From an uncultured Akkermansia sp. (GTDB lineage Bacteria; Verrucomicrobiota; Verrucomicrobiia; Verrucomicrobiales; Akkermansiaceae), in contig CANQSS010000010.1 of assembly GCA_947626545.1 (NCBI GenBank), forward strand, positions 1 through 52,399: a DNA stretch of 52,399 nucleotides, read 5' to 3'. Below the pieces are notes generated by a model. That model had not been told where the DNA came from, did no database searches, and saw nothing but the letters and a program-made list of their open reading frames with translations. Positions 16,023 through 23,277 of this stretch are shown here, in pieces. Every line of letters begins with the position of its first letter. Position 1 is the first letter of the stretch. A program made the translations under genes and the position numbers.

Positions 16023-17447
16023 ATGCCCGCGAAAGAACAAGCTGTTCCCGGCGTTGACAATGCAAACCTTTCCGGCACGCGCCGTATGCCAGATCTACTG
16101 CACGGGCATATCTGGAACAAGCTGCTCGTGCTGGCTCTTCCCCTAGCAGCGTCTGCCATGCTGCAGCAGCTCTTCAATGCGGCAGATGTAGCCGTCGTGG
16201 GGCGCTTTGTGGAAGGAGCCGAGCACGCCCAGGCAGCCATGGCGGCTGTAGGTAGCAACACTCCGATCATTAACCTCCTCGTATGCTTTTTTGTAGGCAC
16301 AGCTCTCGGAGCCACAGTTCTCATCGCTCAATGCATCGGTCGCCAGGATCGCGATGGCATCCGCAAGGCCGCGCACACCGGGGTGGTGCTGGGTGTGCTA
16401 GGCGGCGTAGGAATGACCCTGCTGGGGCAATTAATCGTAAAGCCGGCCCTGGATATCATGCAAGTGCCGACAGATGTGCTGGAGCCGGCAGAACTTTACC
16501 TGCGCATCTACCTCTGCGGTCTCCCGATTATCCTGCTCTACAACTTTGAAGAAGCCATTTTTCGCAGCATGGGCGACACCCGAACACCGCTTATCGTACT
16601 CGCCTGCTCCGGGGTGTTGAATGTATTGCTCAACCTGTTCTTTGTGTTGATCCTGGAACGCTCAGTGGACGGGGTTGCCATCGCCACGGTGACGTCTAAT
16701 GCCGCCAGCGCCGCCATTCTCGGGTTCTTGCTCTGCCGCGGAAAAGGCTACGTGAAGCTCGAGTGGCACCACCTGCATATTGACCCTGCCAGCCTGCGTG
16801 AAATCTTGCGTATCGGCATTCCCGCCGGTGTGCAGGGCATGGTGTTCTCTGTTTCCAATATCTGCGTGCAGTTTGCCATCAATTCGCTCAACACTGTCGT
16901 CATGGCTGCCTCCGCCGCGGCGTACAATCTGGAAGTGTTCACCTACTGCATCACAAGTTCCTTCGGTCAGGCCTGCACGACCATTGTAGGACAAAATTTC
17001 GGTGCAAATCAATTCCGACGCTGCCACCGCACGCTTTGGACATCGATCGCCTTCAGCGGGGTTCTTCTCGGCACCGCCGCGTGGTTCATGCTCTCCTGCG
17101 GGGAGGAACTGCTCGCTCTCTTCAATCCGGATCAGGAGGTTATCGGCATCGGCATGATCCGTTTGCGCTATATTCTGGTCGCGCACATTTTTTCGGTCTT
17201 CATCGAAGCCTTCACCGGCTACCTGCGAGGTTTCGGTCTCAGTCTCGCTCCGGCTCTGTGCGTTCTTGGTTGCGTCTGCGGCACGCGTTTCTTCTGGGTT
17301 TACGTCATTTTTCCCATCTACCCCACCTTCGCCTGCATCATGGCGGTCTATCCCGTCAGTCTGGGTCTCACCGCTCTTCTCATCGTCGCTGTGTGCGTCT
17401 TTTACCAAAGGCGTATAACTTCTTCATCTCTCCCCTCCCAACGCTGA
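16023..17447 (+). CDS. MATE family efflux transporter
   Basis: 474 residues, about 12 membrane helices in two halves. The first half begins LLVLALPLAASAMLQQLFNAADVAVVGRF, with VGSNTPIINL and GTALGATVLIAQCIGRQD typical of NorM/DinF-like exporters; the second half begins LREILRIGIPAGVQGMVFS. It should extrude cationic drugs or metabolites using Na+ or H+; the substrate cannot be read from sequence. The start follows an AAGGAGG site; a GTG at 15978 lies before it. Confidence 0.9.
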   Translation: MPAKEQAVPGVDNANLSGTRRMPDLLHGHIWNKLLVLALPLAASAMLQQLFNAADVAVVGRFVEGAEHAQAAMAAVGSNTPIINLLVCFFVGTALGATVLIAQCIGRQDRDGIRKAAHTGVVLGVLGGVGMTLLGQLIVKPALDIMQVPTDVLEPAELYLRIYLCGLPIILLYNFEEAIFRSMGDTRTPLIVLACSGVLNVLLNLFFVLILERSVDGVAIATVTSNAASAAILGFLLCRGKGYVKLEWHHLHIDPASLREILRIGIPAGVQGMVFSVSNICVQFAINSLNTVVMAASAAAYNLEVFTYCITSSFGQACTTIVGQNFGANQFRRCHRTLWTSIAFSGVLLGTAAWFMLSCGEELLALFNPDQEVIGIGMIRLRYILVAHIFSVFIEAFTGYLRGFGLSLAPALCVLGCVCGTRFFWVYVIFPIYPTFACIMAVYPVSLGLTALLIVAVCVFYQRRITSSSLPSQR

Positions 17448-17576
17448 TGCTTCGGTGGCCTCTTCCTTTGCTGAAACAGCGGCCCATTTCGACAGGAAAG
17501 GCAAATATAATGCGTATATGAACGCTTTTCGCCTTGACTGATACGGATGCGAGGCGGAAACTAATCAGCAGAAATC

Positions 17577-18284
17577 ATGTATTCCTACCGCTACACAATA
17601 GCCACAAGCGATGTGGCAGAGAACGGGTTGCTGCGTCCCGGAACCATTGCCCTGCTCATGCAAGACTGCAGCACCTTCCAATTCCGCCGCGTCAAAAAAT
17701 TTTACGATGCGCTGGTCAAGTACAACATGGCCGTCTTTCTCGTCTCGCGGCAGGTGGAGATTCTGCGACTTCCGGCGTACGGCGAAGAAGTGGAAATATG
17801 GACCGGCATTCACGGCTGCAAAGGGTTCTACGGTCTGCGCAATACCACCATCCGCGACGCTTCCGGCGAACTCTGCGTGATTAGCTTTGCCGTCGGAGCC
17901 TTCGTCAATTACGACACGGGCAAGCCCTTTGTGCTTCCGAAGGAGGCCTATGCTGACATCGTGGACTGTAAACCGCTTCCCATGGAGTACCTCCCGCGCA
18001 AGATCGCCCTACCGGGGGGGCTCGATTTTTACGAAGTCATGCGCGATTCGGTGGTACCCGGCTATATCGATGCCAATCACCACATGAATGCCGGTCGCGC
18101 CTTCGACATGGTTGTCGGTCACATCAACTACCCCCTCCGTCGCATGCGAGTGGAATACAAGACGCAAGCAAAGCCCGGCTCTGCCTTTATCATCGAGCGC
18201 GCCGATGTTTCCGAAAACCATTGCTTCATGCGCCTGCGCGGTTCCGAAAACGAGATATTCTCCACCTACGAATTGATGGGATGA
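17577..18284 (+). CDS. acyl-ACP thioesterase (FatA/FatB-like)
   Basis: 235 residues with two hot-dog halves. The N-terminal half begins YRYTIATSDVAENGLLRPGTIALLMQDCST; the second half opens with VMRDSVVPGYIDANHHMNAGRA, which matches the DxNxHxN catalytic motif of plant-type and bacterial acyl-ACP thioesterases. It releases free fatty acids from acyl-ACP in the cytosol. A TATAAT at 17506-17511 has no clear -35; promoter unresolved. Confidence 0.85.
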   Translation: MYSYRYTIATSDVAENGLLRPGTIALLMQDCSTFQFRRVKKFYDALVKYNMAVFLVSRQVEILRLPAYGEEVEIWTGIHGCKGFYGLRNTTIRDASGELCVISFAVGAFVNYDTGKPFVLPKEAYADIVDCKPLPMEYLPRKIALPGGLDFYEVMRDSVVPGYIDANHHMNAGRAFDMVVGHINYPLRRMRVEYKTQAKPGSAFIIERADVSENHCFMRLRGSENEIFSTYELMG

Positions 18285-18304
18285 GGTAAGTGTGTTCCGT
18301 GTCG

Positions 18305-19057
18305 TCACGCCGGTCTTTCGGCCTCTCCACGAAGGCGGACGTAATCAATGCACCACGTTCCGTCTCGATAGAGGGAGGGACGCAGCTGTTCAACGACAGC
18401 GGTTATCATTTGACTCTTCACGGCAGGCGAGATACCGTTGAAGGGATCCTGGACAAACATGTTGATCCAATTGCGCAGACCGTCCGGATCGGCAAGCAAG
18501 GTAGGGCGGTCGAAAAGGAACGCCTTGCGCATCAAAAGTCCGCTCTGCTCCACAAGCTGCGCATACTCGCCTATCGTCGGGAAGTAAAAGGGCACCGTGT
18601 AATTTAATCCCCGGCGTTCCATTTCGCACCTCAGAGCGGCATGAACTGAGTCTGTGTTGCCGTGCCCTCCAAGCTCAAATATAAAACGTCCGCCCGGCTT
18701 GAGTGCACGGAAAATGCGGGACAATACGACAGACTGCTTTTCCCGAGGAATCCAATGCAGAACAGCGTTGGAGAATACCACGTCAAACGACTCACCCGGC
18801 ACCTCCATCTCCACCGCATCAGCGAGAACAAATTGCAGTTCCGGATAGTGATCACGCGCTCTCTTCACAAGATCCGGCGATGCATCCAACCCGAGAACAT
18901 GATGCCCCTTTTGAGCGATGAGTTGAGTCAGTGAGCCATCCCCACAGCCCAAATCCAGCACGGAAAGCCCCTCCCCATGGATCATCTCCACAAGTCCCTC
19001 CCCGTACCGCGCCACGAAGGAGAATTTCTGCGCGTAAGTTTCTGCATCCCACTCCAT
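18305..19057 (-). CDS. class I SAM-dependent methyltransferase
   Basis: 250 residues from MEWDAETYAQKFSFVARYGEGL; an upstream TTG would lie in the promoter. Motif I LSVLDLGCGDGSL, acidic loop GLDAS, VFSNAVLHWI and ALKPGGRFIFELGG define the Rossmann methyltransferase. The overall layout resembles trans-aconitate 2-methyltransferase, but the substrate is uncertain. It converges with the thioesterase, whose stop is 20 bp away. Confidence 0.85.
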   Translation of the reverse strand: MEWDAETYAQKFSFVARYGEGLVEMIHGEGLSVLDLGCGDGSLTQLIAQKGHHVLGLDASPDLVKRARDHYPELQFVLADAVEMEVPGESFDVVFSNAVLHWIPREKQSVVLSRIFRALKPGGRFIFELGGHGNTDSVHAALRCEMERRGLNYTVPFYFPTIGEYAQLVEQSGLLMRKAFLFDRPTLLADPDGLRNWINMFVQDPFNGISPAVKSQMITAVVEQLRPSLYRDGTWCIDYVRLRGEAERPA

Positions 19058-19065
19058 GAGCCGCG

Positions 19066-19094
19066 ATTGTAGTAGCGCCCCCAAACCGAGTCAA
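19066..19094 (-). promoter_or_regulatory. methyltransferase promoter (near-leaderless)
   Basis: Minus strand TTGACT (19094-19089), 17 bp, TACAAT (19071-19066), then 8 nt to the ATG at 19057. Confidence 0.7.
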
Positions 19095-19125
19095 GAGTCG
19101 ACGCGTCTTCTGACGGAGAAGTTCG

Positions 19126-20166
19126 TCATTTCAAGTATTCGCGGAAGAAGGAGTCGATTTTATCGAACGGGATCTTATCGAAGTTGTCGTAGAGGTCGGT
19201 ATGGGAGGCGTCGGGCACGATGAGGAGCTCCTTATTCTCGCCTTTGAGCTTGGAAAAGGCCGTCTCACTGAAGTAGCGGGAGTGCGCCTTCTCGCCATGG
19301 ACGATGAGGACGGCATTGCGAATTTCGTCGGCATACGCGAGCAAGGGAGTGTTCAGGAGGGAAAGAGCGGCAGTCTTGTTCCAGCCGGCATTGGAGTTAA
19401 GCGAACGGGGATGGTAGCCACGCTTGGTCTTGTAGTAAGCGAAATAATCTTTGACGAACTGCGGAGCGTCTTCCGGCAACGCGTCGGGCACACCGCCGGC
19501 GGTTTCCGGAGCGGGAAGCTTGGCATCTTTCAAGCGCTGGGCGGCGAGCTCCTTGCGCATGGCATCACGCGCCTCGGCGGAATCTGCGCTATCGAAGTAG
19601 CCATTGGCGGTCACGCGGTGCATATCATACATCGTGGAAGCCACCGTGGCACGGATGCGAGGATCAAGAGCAGCGGCGTTCAGCGCCATGCCCCCCCAGC
19701 CGCAGATGCCGACAATGCCCACCTTCTCTGCATCCACGAAGGGAAGCAGGGAAAGAAAATCAACGGCGGCGCAAAAATCCTCGGTGTTGATGTCCGGGGA
19801 ATTCACACAACGCGGCGTGCCGCCACTCTCGCCGGTGTAGGAAGGATCGAATGCCACTGCCACGAAACCACGGGAGGCAAGCTCCTGGGCGTAGAGCCCG
19901 GAGGACTGTTCCTTGACGGCGCCGAATGGGCCACACACAGCGATGGCGGCATACTTCTTCGCGGCGTCGAAACCCTTGGGCAGGTAGAGGTGGCCGACAA
20001 GCTCTATGCCAAAGCGATTCGTGAAACGTACCTCCTTGGCTCGAATCTCCGGGTTGATGCGGAACACGCGTGTATCTTTCTCTATGTCTTTCATGTTGGT
20101 ATCGGGGGTTGCATGGGTTGGCAGTATCAGGAACGCCGACAGTATCGTAGTGAACAGGATTTTCAT
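19126..20166 (-). CDS. secreted alpha/beta hydrolase, dienelactone-hydrolase-like
   Basis: 346 residues from MKILFTTILSAFLILPTHA, a signal peptide. The alpha/beta-hydrolase core has VCGPFGAVKEQSSGLYAQELASRGF (strand and oxyanion region), FDPSYTGESGG, the nucleophile elbow GICGWGG with Cys as in dienelactone hydrolase, and a C-terminal HGEKAHSRY and PDASHTDLYD with the catalytic His. The substrate is unknown. Divergent LysR gene 114 bp away suggests regulated expression. Confidence 0.8.
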   Translation of the reverse strand: MKILFTTILSAFLILPTHATPDTNMKDIEKDTRVFRINPEIRAKEVRFTNRFGIELVGHLYLPKGFDAAKKYAAIAVCGPFGAVKEQSSGLYAQELASRGFVAVAFDPSYTGESGGTPRCVNSPDINTEDFCAAVDFLSLLPFVDAEKVGIVGICGWGGMALNAAALDPRIRATVASTMYDMHRVTANGYFDSADSAEARDAMRKELAAQRLKDAKLPAPETAGGVPDALPEDAPQFVKDYFAYYKTKRGYHPRSLNSNAGWNKTAALSLLNTPLLAYADEIRNAVLIVHGEKAHSRYFSETAFSKLKGENKELLIVPDASHTDLYDNFDKIPFDKIDSFFREYLK

Positions 20167-20222
20167 GACTGTGCCTTTTTTCTCTCTTTTGCGCCTCATT
20201 TTACCGCATCCTCCATTTTATA

Positions 20223-20246
20223 GCAAATATTTTCTTTTTATATTGC
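20223..20246. promoter_or_regulatory. candidate LysR-type operator
   Basis: GCAAATA-N11-TATTGC in the divergent hydrolase/LysR intergenic region, an imperfect inverted repeat with the T-N11-A spacing typical of LysR sites. It overlaps the -35 of the LysR promoter. Confidence 0.4.
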
Positions 20247-20271
20247 ATTATGCTTTTTGAGCATGTATCAT
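20243..20271 (+). promoter_or_regulatory. promoter of the LysR gene (near-leaderless)
   Basis: TTGCAT (20243-20248), 17 bp, TATCAT (20266-20271), 9 nt to the ATG at 20281. Confidence 0.6.
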
Positions 20272-20280
20272 GAATGCAAC

Positions 20281-21177
20281 ATGGAACTCCGAGTCCTCAA
20301 GTATTTTCTGGCTGTGGCACGGGAAGGCTCCGTAAGCCGTGCTGCGGCCGCCCTGCATGTCACTCAGCCCACGATTTCCCGCCAAATTATGGACTTGGAG
20401 GATGAGCTCGGCACGCGGCTACTACGCCGCAGCAGTCGCACCACAACCCTCACCGAAAACGGAGTCTATTTCCGACGTCGAGCAGAAGAAATTGTGGCCT
20501 TGGCCGATGCAACGACCGAGGAATTTTGCGGGGCAGACGACGAGATCAGAGGGGAGATCGCCATCGGCGGCGGGGAAACTCCCGGATTCAGCCTGCTCGC
20601 GCACGCCGCACAGTTGCTACGCGCGGAGCACCCCGGTGTCCACTTCCGCCTTTTCAGCGGGAATGGGAACGATGTGATTGAGCGGATGGAACGCGGTCTA
20701 CTCGACTTTGCTCTGCTGATTGCTCCGGTGGATGTGAGCCGCTACGACACACTCACCCTTCCCCTCCAAGACACGTGGGGTGTGCTCATGCGCAAGGATT
20801 CTCCATTGGCGAAGCGAGCGCGCATCACTCCGAGCATGCTGCGGGGGAAGCCTCTGCTCATCTCCTCGCAATCCAAGGTGGAGAACATGCTGTCCAACTG
20901 GATGCGCTGTGATATCTCACGACAGAACATTGCCGCGCGGGGGAATTTGCTCTTCAACCTTTCCATCATGGTGCAACAAGGTCTTGGATATGCTGTCACG
21001 CTGGAAGGCATCGTCCATTCCGGATCGGGCAGTCCTCTCGTGTTCCGCCCGCTCTCACCCAAACTCACCGCACCGCTCTACCTCTGCTGGCTCAAATCAC
21101 GCCCCCTCTCGCGCGCAGCTTCACTTTGGCTCTCCACACTCCGCGCAAATCTGTCCGCGCATCCGCGTATAAAATAA
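20281..21177 (+). CDS. LysR family transcriptional regulator
   Basis: 298 residues from MELRVLKYFLAVAREGSVSRAA. The N-terminal winged helix-turn-helix includes AALHVTQPTISRQIMDLEDELG; the effector domain starts near 90 (GEIAIGGGETPG) and contains the periplasmic-binding-like halves. Divergent from the secreted hydrolase, its likely target. The ATG at 20281 is preferred over an upstream one because the latter lies in the promoter. Confidence 0.92.
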   Translation: MELRVLKYFLAVAREGSVSRAAAALHVTQPTISRQIMDLEDELGTRLLRRSSRTTTLTENGVYFRRRAEEIVALADATTEEFCGADDEIRGEIAIGGGETPGFSLLAHAAQLLRAEHPGVHFRLFSGNGNDVIERMERGLLDFALLIAPVDVSRYDTLTLPLQDTWGVLMRKDSPLAKRARITPSMLRGKPLLISSQSKVENMLSNWMRCDISRQNIAARGNLLFNLSIMVQQGLGYAVTLEGIVHSGSGSPLVFRPLSPKLTAPLYLCWLKSRPLSRAASLWLSTLRANLSAHPRIK

Positions 21178-21193
21178 CGAACCATCGTAAATA

Positions 21194-21520
21194 GCAAACG
21201 CATTTGAGAGAAGTCAATCAACAGAGAAAATGCTCTCATTGGCTGACATCATCATCTATACGCATCAAAAAAACTGCGTAACGCGCACGTTATCAATAAA
21301 TCGTACATCGTAAATCGTAAATCGTATAAATCGTAAACGGTTAATTTGAGGTGTTAAAATACGGGGGACTGCGATAGAATAACCGCAGTTGCGGAAGAAG
21401 GGATAGAACTTTCTAGAACCCCTATCCCCGGTACATGGGAGGCTCGGAAATCGATTAGGGAGAAAGCCCCGCTACGATGTCATCGTAAATTGGCAACCGC
21501 ATTTTCTAATGCATTTGCCC
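21194..21520 (+). repeat. MITE-like dispersed element, copy E (with structured insert)
   Basis: Left end gcaaacgcatttgag at 21194; the interior is shortened; heptamers at 21298-21342; the right hairpin ggcaaccgcatt/aatgcatttgcc at 21492-21519. Between the heptamers and the hairpin lies about 135 nt of unrelated, strongly structured sequence (21345-21477). Confidence 0.7.
21362..21471 (+). ncRNA. candidate structured RNA inside repeat copy E
   Basis: Three nested or adjacent pairings can be drawn: an outer CGGGG (21362-21366) with CCCCG (21467-21471), a hairpin ACTGCG/CGCAGT (21368-21373, 21383-21388) and a hairpin GGGATAG/CTATCCC (21400-21406, 21422-21428). No U-tail. I do not recognise the family; the strand is assumed. 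Confidence 0.3.
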
Positions 21521-21536
21521 TGGGATAAGGGATGGA

Positions 21537-21781
21537 GCAACCGCATTTGGATGAAGTGGAAAAGCAGAGGAAACTCTCCAAACGGTTGATCACGTGCCTA
21601 TTTCCGAATACGAGAATCGCAATGGCAGCACGCCCCGTGATGCAGATGAAGTTGTTCCTCCCTCATTTTTGAGTACCTCTGCCGTCCAGAACATATCTGC
21701 GCAACGCGCACGTTATCAATAAATCGTACATCGTACATCGTAAATCGTAAATTGGCAACCGCATTTTCTAATGCGTTTGCC
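21537..21781 (+). repeat. MITE-like dispersed element, copy F
   Basis: Left gcaaccgcattt, right hairpin ggcaaccgcatt/aatgcgtttgcc. The interior left half differs from other copies, while the right half (ctgcgcaacgcgcacgttatcaat plus four heptamers) matches. The 12-bp direct repeat GGGATAAGGGAT flanks it (21522-21533 and 21784-21795). Confidence 0.75.
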
Positions 21782-21794
21782 TCGGGATAAGGGA

Positions 21795-21823
21795 TTGCTA
21801 TATGGTCGTGCCTGTGGTATCAT
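21795..21823 (+). promoter_or_regulatory. ilvN promoter (short leader)
   Basis: TTGCTA (21795-21800), 17 bp, TATCAT (21818-21823); predicted start about 4 nt before the ATG at 21834. Its first bases come from the right-hand GGGATAAGGGAT(T) flank of copy F. Confidence 0.65.
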
Positions 21824-21833
21824 GGTGCGCGTC

Positions 21834-22337
21834 ATGGAAAGCACTGCACCCATACCTACGCACACGCACACCATATCCGTGCTGGTCGAAAACAAATTTG
21901 GCGTTCTTTCGCGTGTAGCCGGGCTGTTCTCCGGTCGCGGTTACAACATCCACTCGCTGAATGTAGCGCCTTGCGAGGATCCCCATTTTTCGCGCATGAC
22001 AATTGATGTGAACGAGCATGGAGAAAAGCTCGATCAGGTCATCAAGCAACTCAGCAAACTGGTCAATGTTGTGGAGGTCATCGATTTCCGCTCCCATCCC
22101 ACGGTGTACCGGGAGATTGTGCTCATGCGTGTGCTCTTCGGTGACAAGAAGCAGGATATTCTCGAGCTGTGCAACATATTCGGCGCAAAAGTGCTGGACG
22201 CCACGCGCGAGACGCTAACTATTGAAATCTCCGGCGGAGAGTTCAGGCTGGAGCGTTTCCTGAACCTCATGCAGGATTACGATGTGCAGATGCTTATGCG
22301 ATCCGGCAAAATTGCCGTCATAAAACCCAACAACTAA
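21834..22337 (+). CDS. ilvN: acetolactate synthase small (regulatory) subunit
   Basis: 167 residues. The N-terminal ACT domain HTISVLVENKFGVLSRVAGLFSGRGYNIHSL binds valine for feedback control; the C-terminal half (about 90-167) matches the IlvN/IlvH activation domain (VYREIVLMRV, GAKVLDATRETLTIEISG). The catalytic subunit IlvB is not in the window, unlike the common ilvBN arrangement. Start at MESTAPIPTHTHT; upstream Met codons overlap the -10 box. fabD begins 9 bp later. Confidence 0.92.
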   Translation: MESTAPIPTHTHTISVLVENKFGVLSRVAGLFSGRGYNIHSLNVAPCEDPHFSRMTIDVNEHGEKLDQVIKQLSKLVNVVEVIDFRSHPTVYREIVLMRVLFGDKKQDILELCNIFGAKVLDATRETLTIEISGGEFRLERFLNLMQDYDVQMLMRSGKIAVIKPNN

Positions 22338-22346
22338 TTATTTGCC

Positions 22347-23273
22347 ATGCAAGCGGTTCTCCTATTCCCTGGCCAGGGTGCCCAAAAGGTAGGCATGGGG
22401 CAGGATTTGTACACAAGCAGTGCCTCAGCTCGCGAGCTGATGGATCAAGCGGATGCCGCTCTCGGTTTCTCGCTTACCAAGGTGATGTTTGAGGGACCGG
22501 AAGAAGAACTTACTCGCACCTGCTACTGCCAACCGGCGCTTTTCCTGCACGGTCTGGTTATCTACCGTCTGCTCTGCGAGCAAGTGAGCATTGAGCCAAT
22601 CGCCGCGGCCGGCCTCTCCCTCGGCGAATTCACGGCACACGCTTCCGTTGGCACCTTCAGCATGCAGGAAGGGCTGCGTCTCGTTCAAAAGCGCGGCATC
22701 TTCATGGAGGAGGCCTGCCACGCTGCTCCCGGCGCCATGGCAGCGCTCATCGGAGGAACGGATGAAGCCGCCCAAACCCTCGCCTCCGAGTGCGGGGTGG
22801 ATGTAGCCAATTACAACTGTCCCGGGCAAGTTGTCGTTTCCGGAGTTGAAGAGGGCGTGAACCAAGTAGTGGCGAAAGCCAAAGCCGCCGGATTCAAACT
22901 CGCGAAAAAGCTCAATGTGGCCGGCGCCTACCACAGTCGGCTCATGAAAAGCGCGCAGCAGAAACTCATTCCGGAACTGGAAGCTGTGCAAATGTCCATG
23001 CCTTCTGCACCGGTTTACTGCAATTGCGGGGCGCGTCCTGTGCAGAGCGTGCAGGATATCCGAGAGACGCTCGGCGCTCAGGTATGCTCCTCCGTGCGCT
23101 GGGCGGCGTCTATGCAAGACATCGTCAAGGATGGGCATCGCCTTTTCATCGAAATGGGTCCCGGCAAAACCTTGGCCGGTATGATGGCACGCATCTGCAA
23201 AGAAGCTAGCGTCATTTCCATAGAAGACGCCTCGACGCTCCAACATGCCGTAGAGCAGTTGCGTTCCCTGTAA
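22347..23273 (+). CDS. fabD: malonyl CoA-acyl carrier protein transacylase
   Basis: Loads malonyl groups onto ACP for fatty-acid synthesis. 308 residues. FPGQGAQKVGMG near the N-terminus, nucleophile Ser91 in GLSLGEF, catalytic His196 in GAYHSRLM, NYNCPGQVVVSG, and ANCG-like NCGARPV. Here it sits between ilvN and mrdA rather than with fabH/fabG. mrdA begins 4 bp after its stop. Confidence 0.93.
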   Translation: MQAVLLFPGQGAQKVGMGQDLYTSSASARELMDQADAALGFSLTKVMFEGPEEELTRTCYCQPALFLHGLVIYRLLCEQVSIEPIAAAGLSLGEFTAHASVGTFSMQEGLRLVQKRGIFMEEACHAAPGAMAALIGGTDEAAQTLASECGVDVANYNCPGQVVVSGVEEGVNQVVAKAKAAGFKLAKKLNVAGAYHSRLMKSAQQKLIPELEAVQMSMPSAPVYCNCGARPVQSVQDIRETLGAQVCSSVRWAASMQDIVKDGHRLFIEMGPGKTLAGMMARICKEASVISIEDASTLQHAVEQLRSL

Positions 23274-23277
23274 ATCC

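Noticed and set aside
19201..20223. 340-residue plus-strand ORF opposite the secreted hydrolase
   Set aside because: The hydrolase has a signal peptide, nucleophile elbow and promoter context; the opposite frame shows none.
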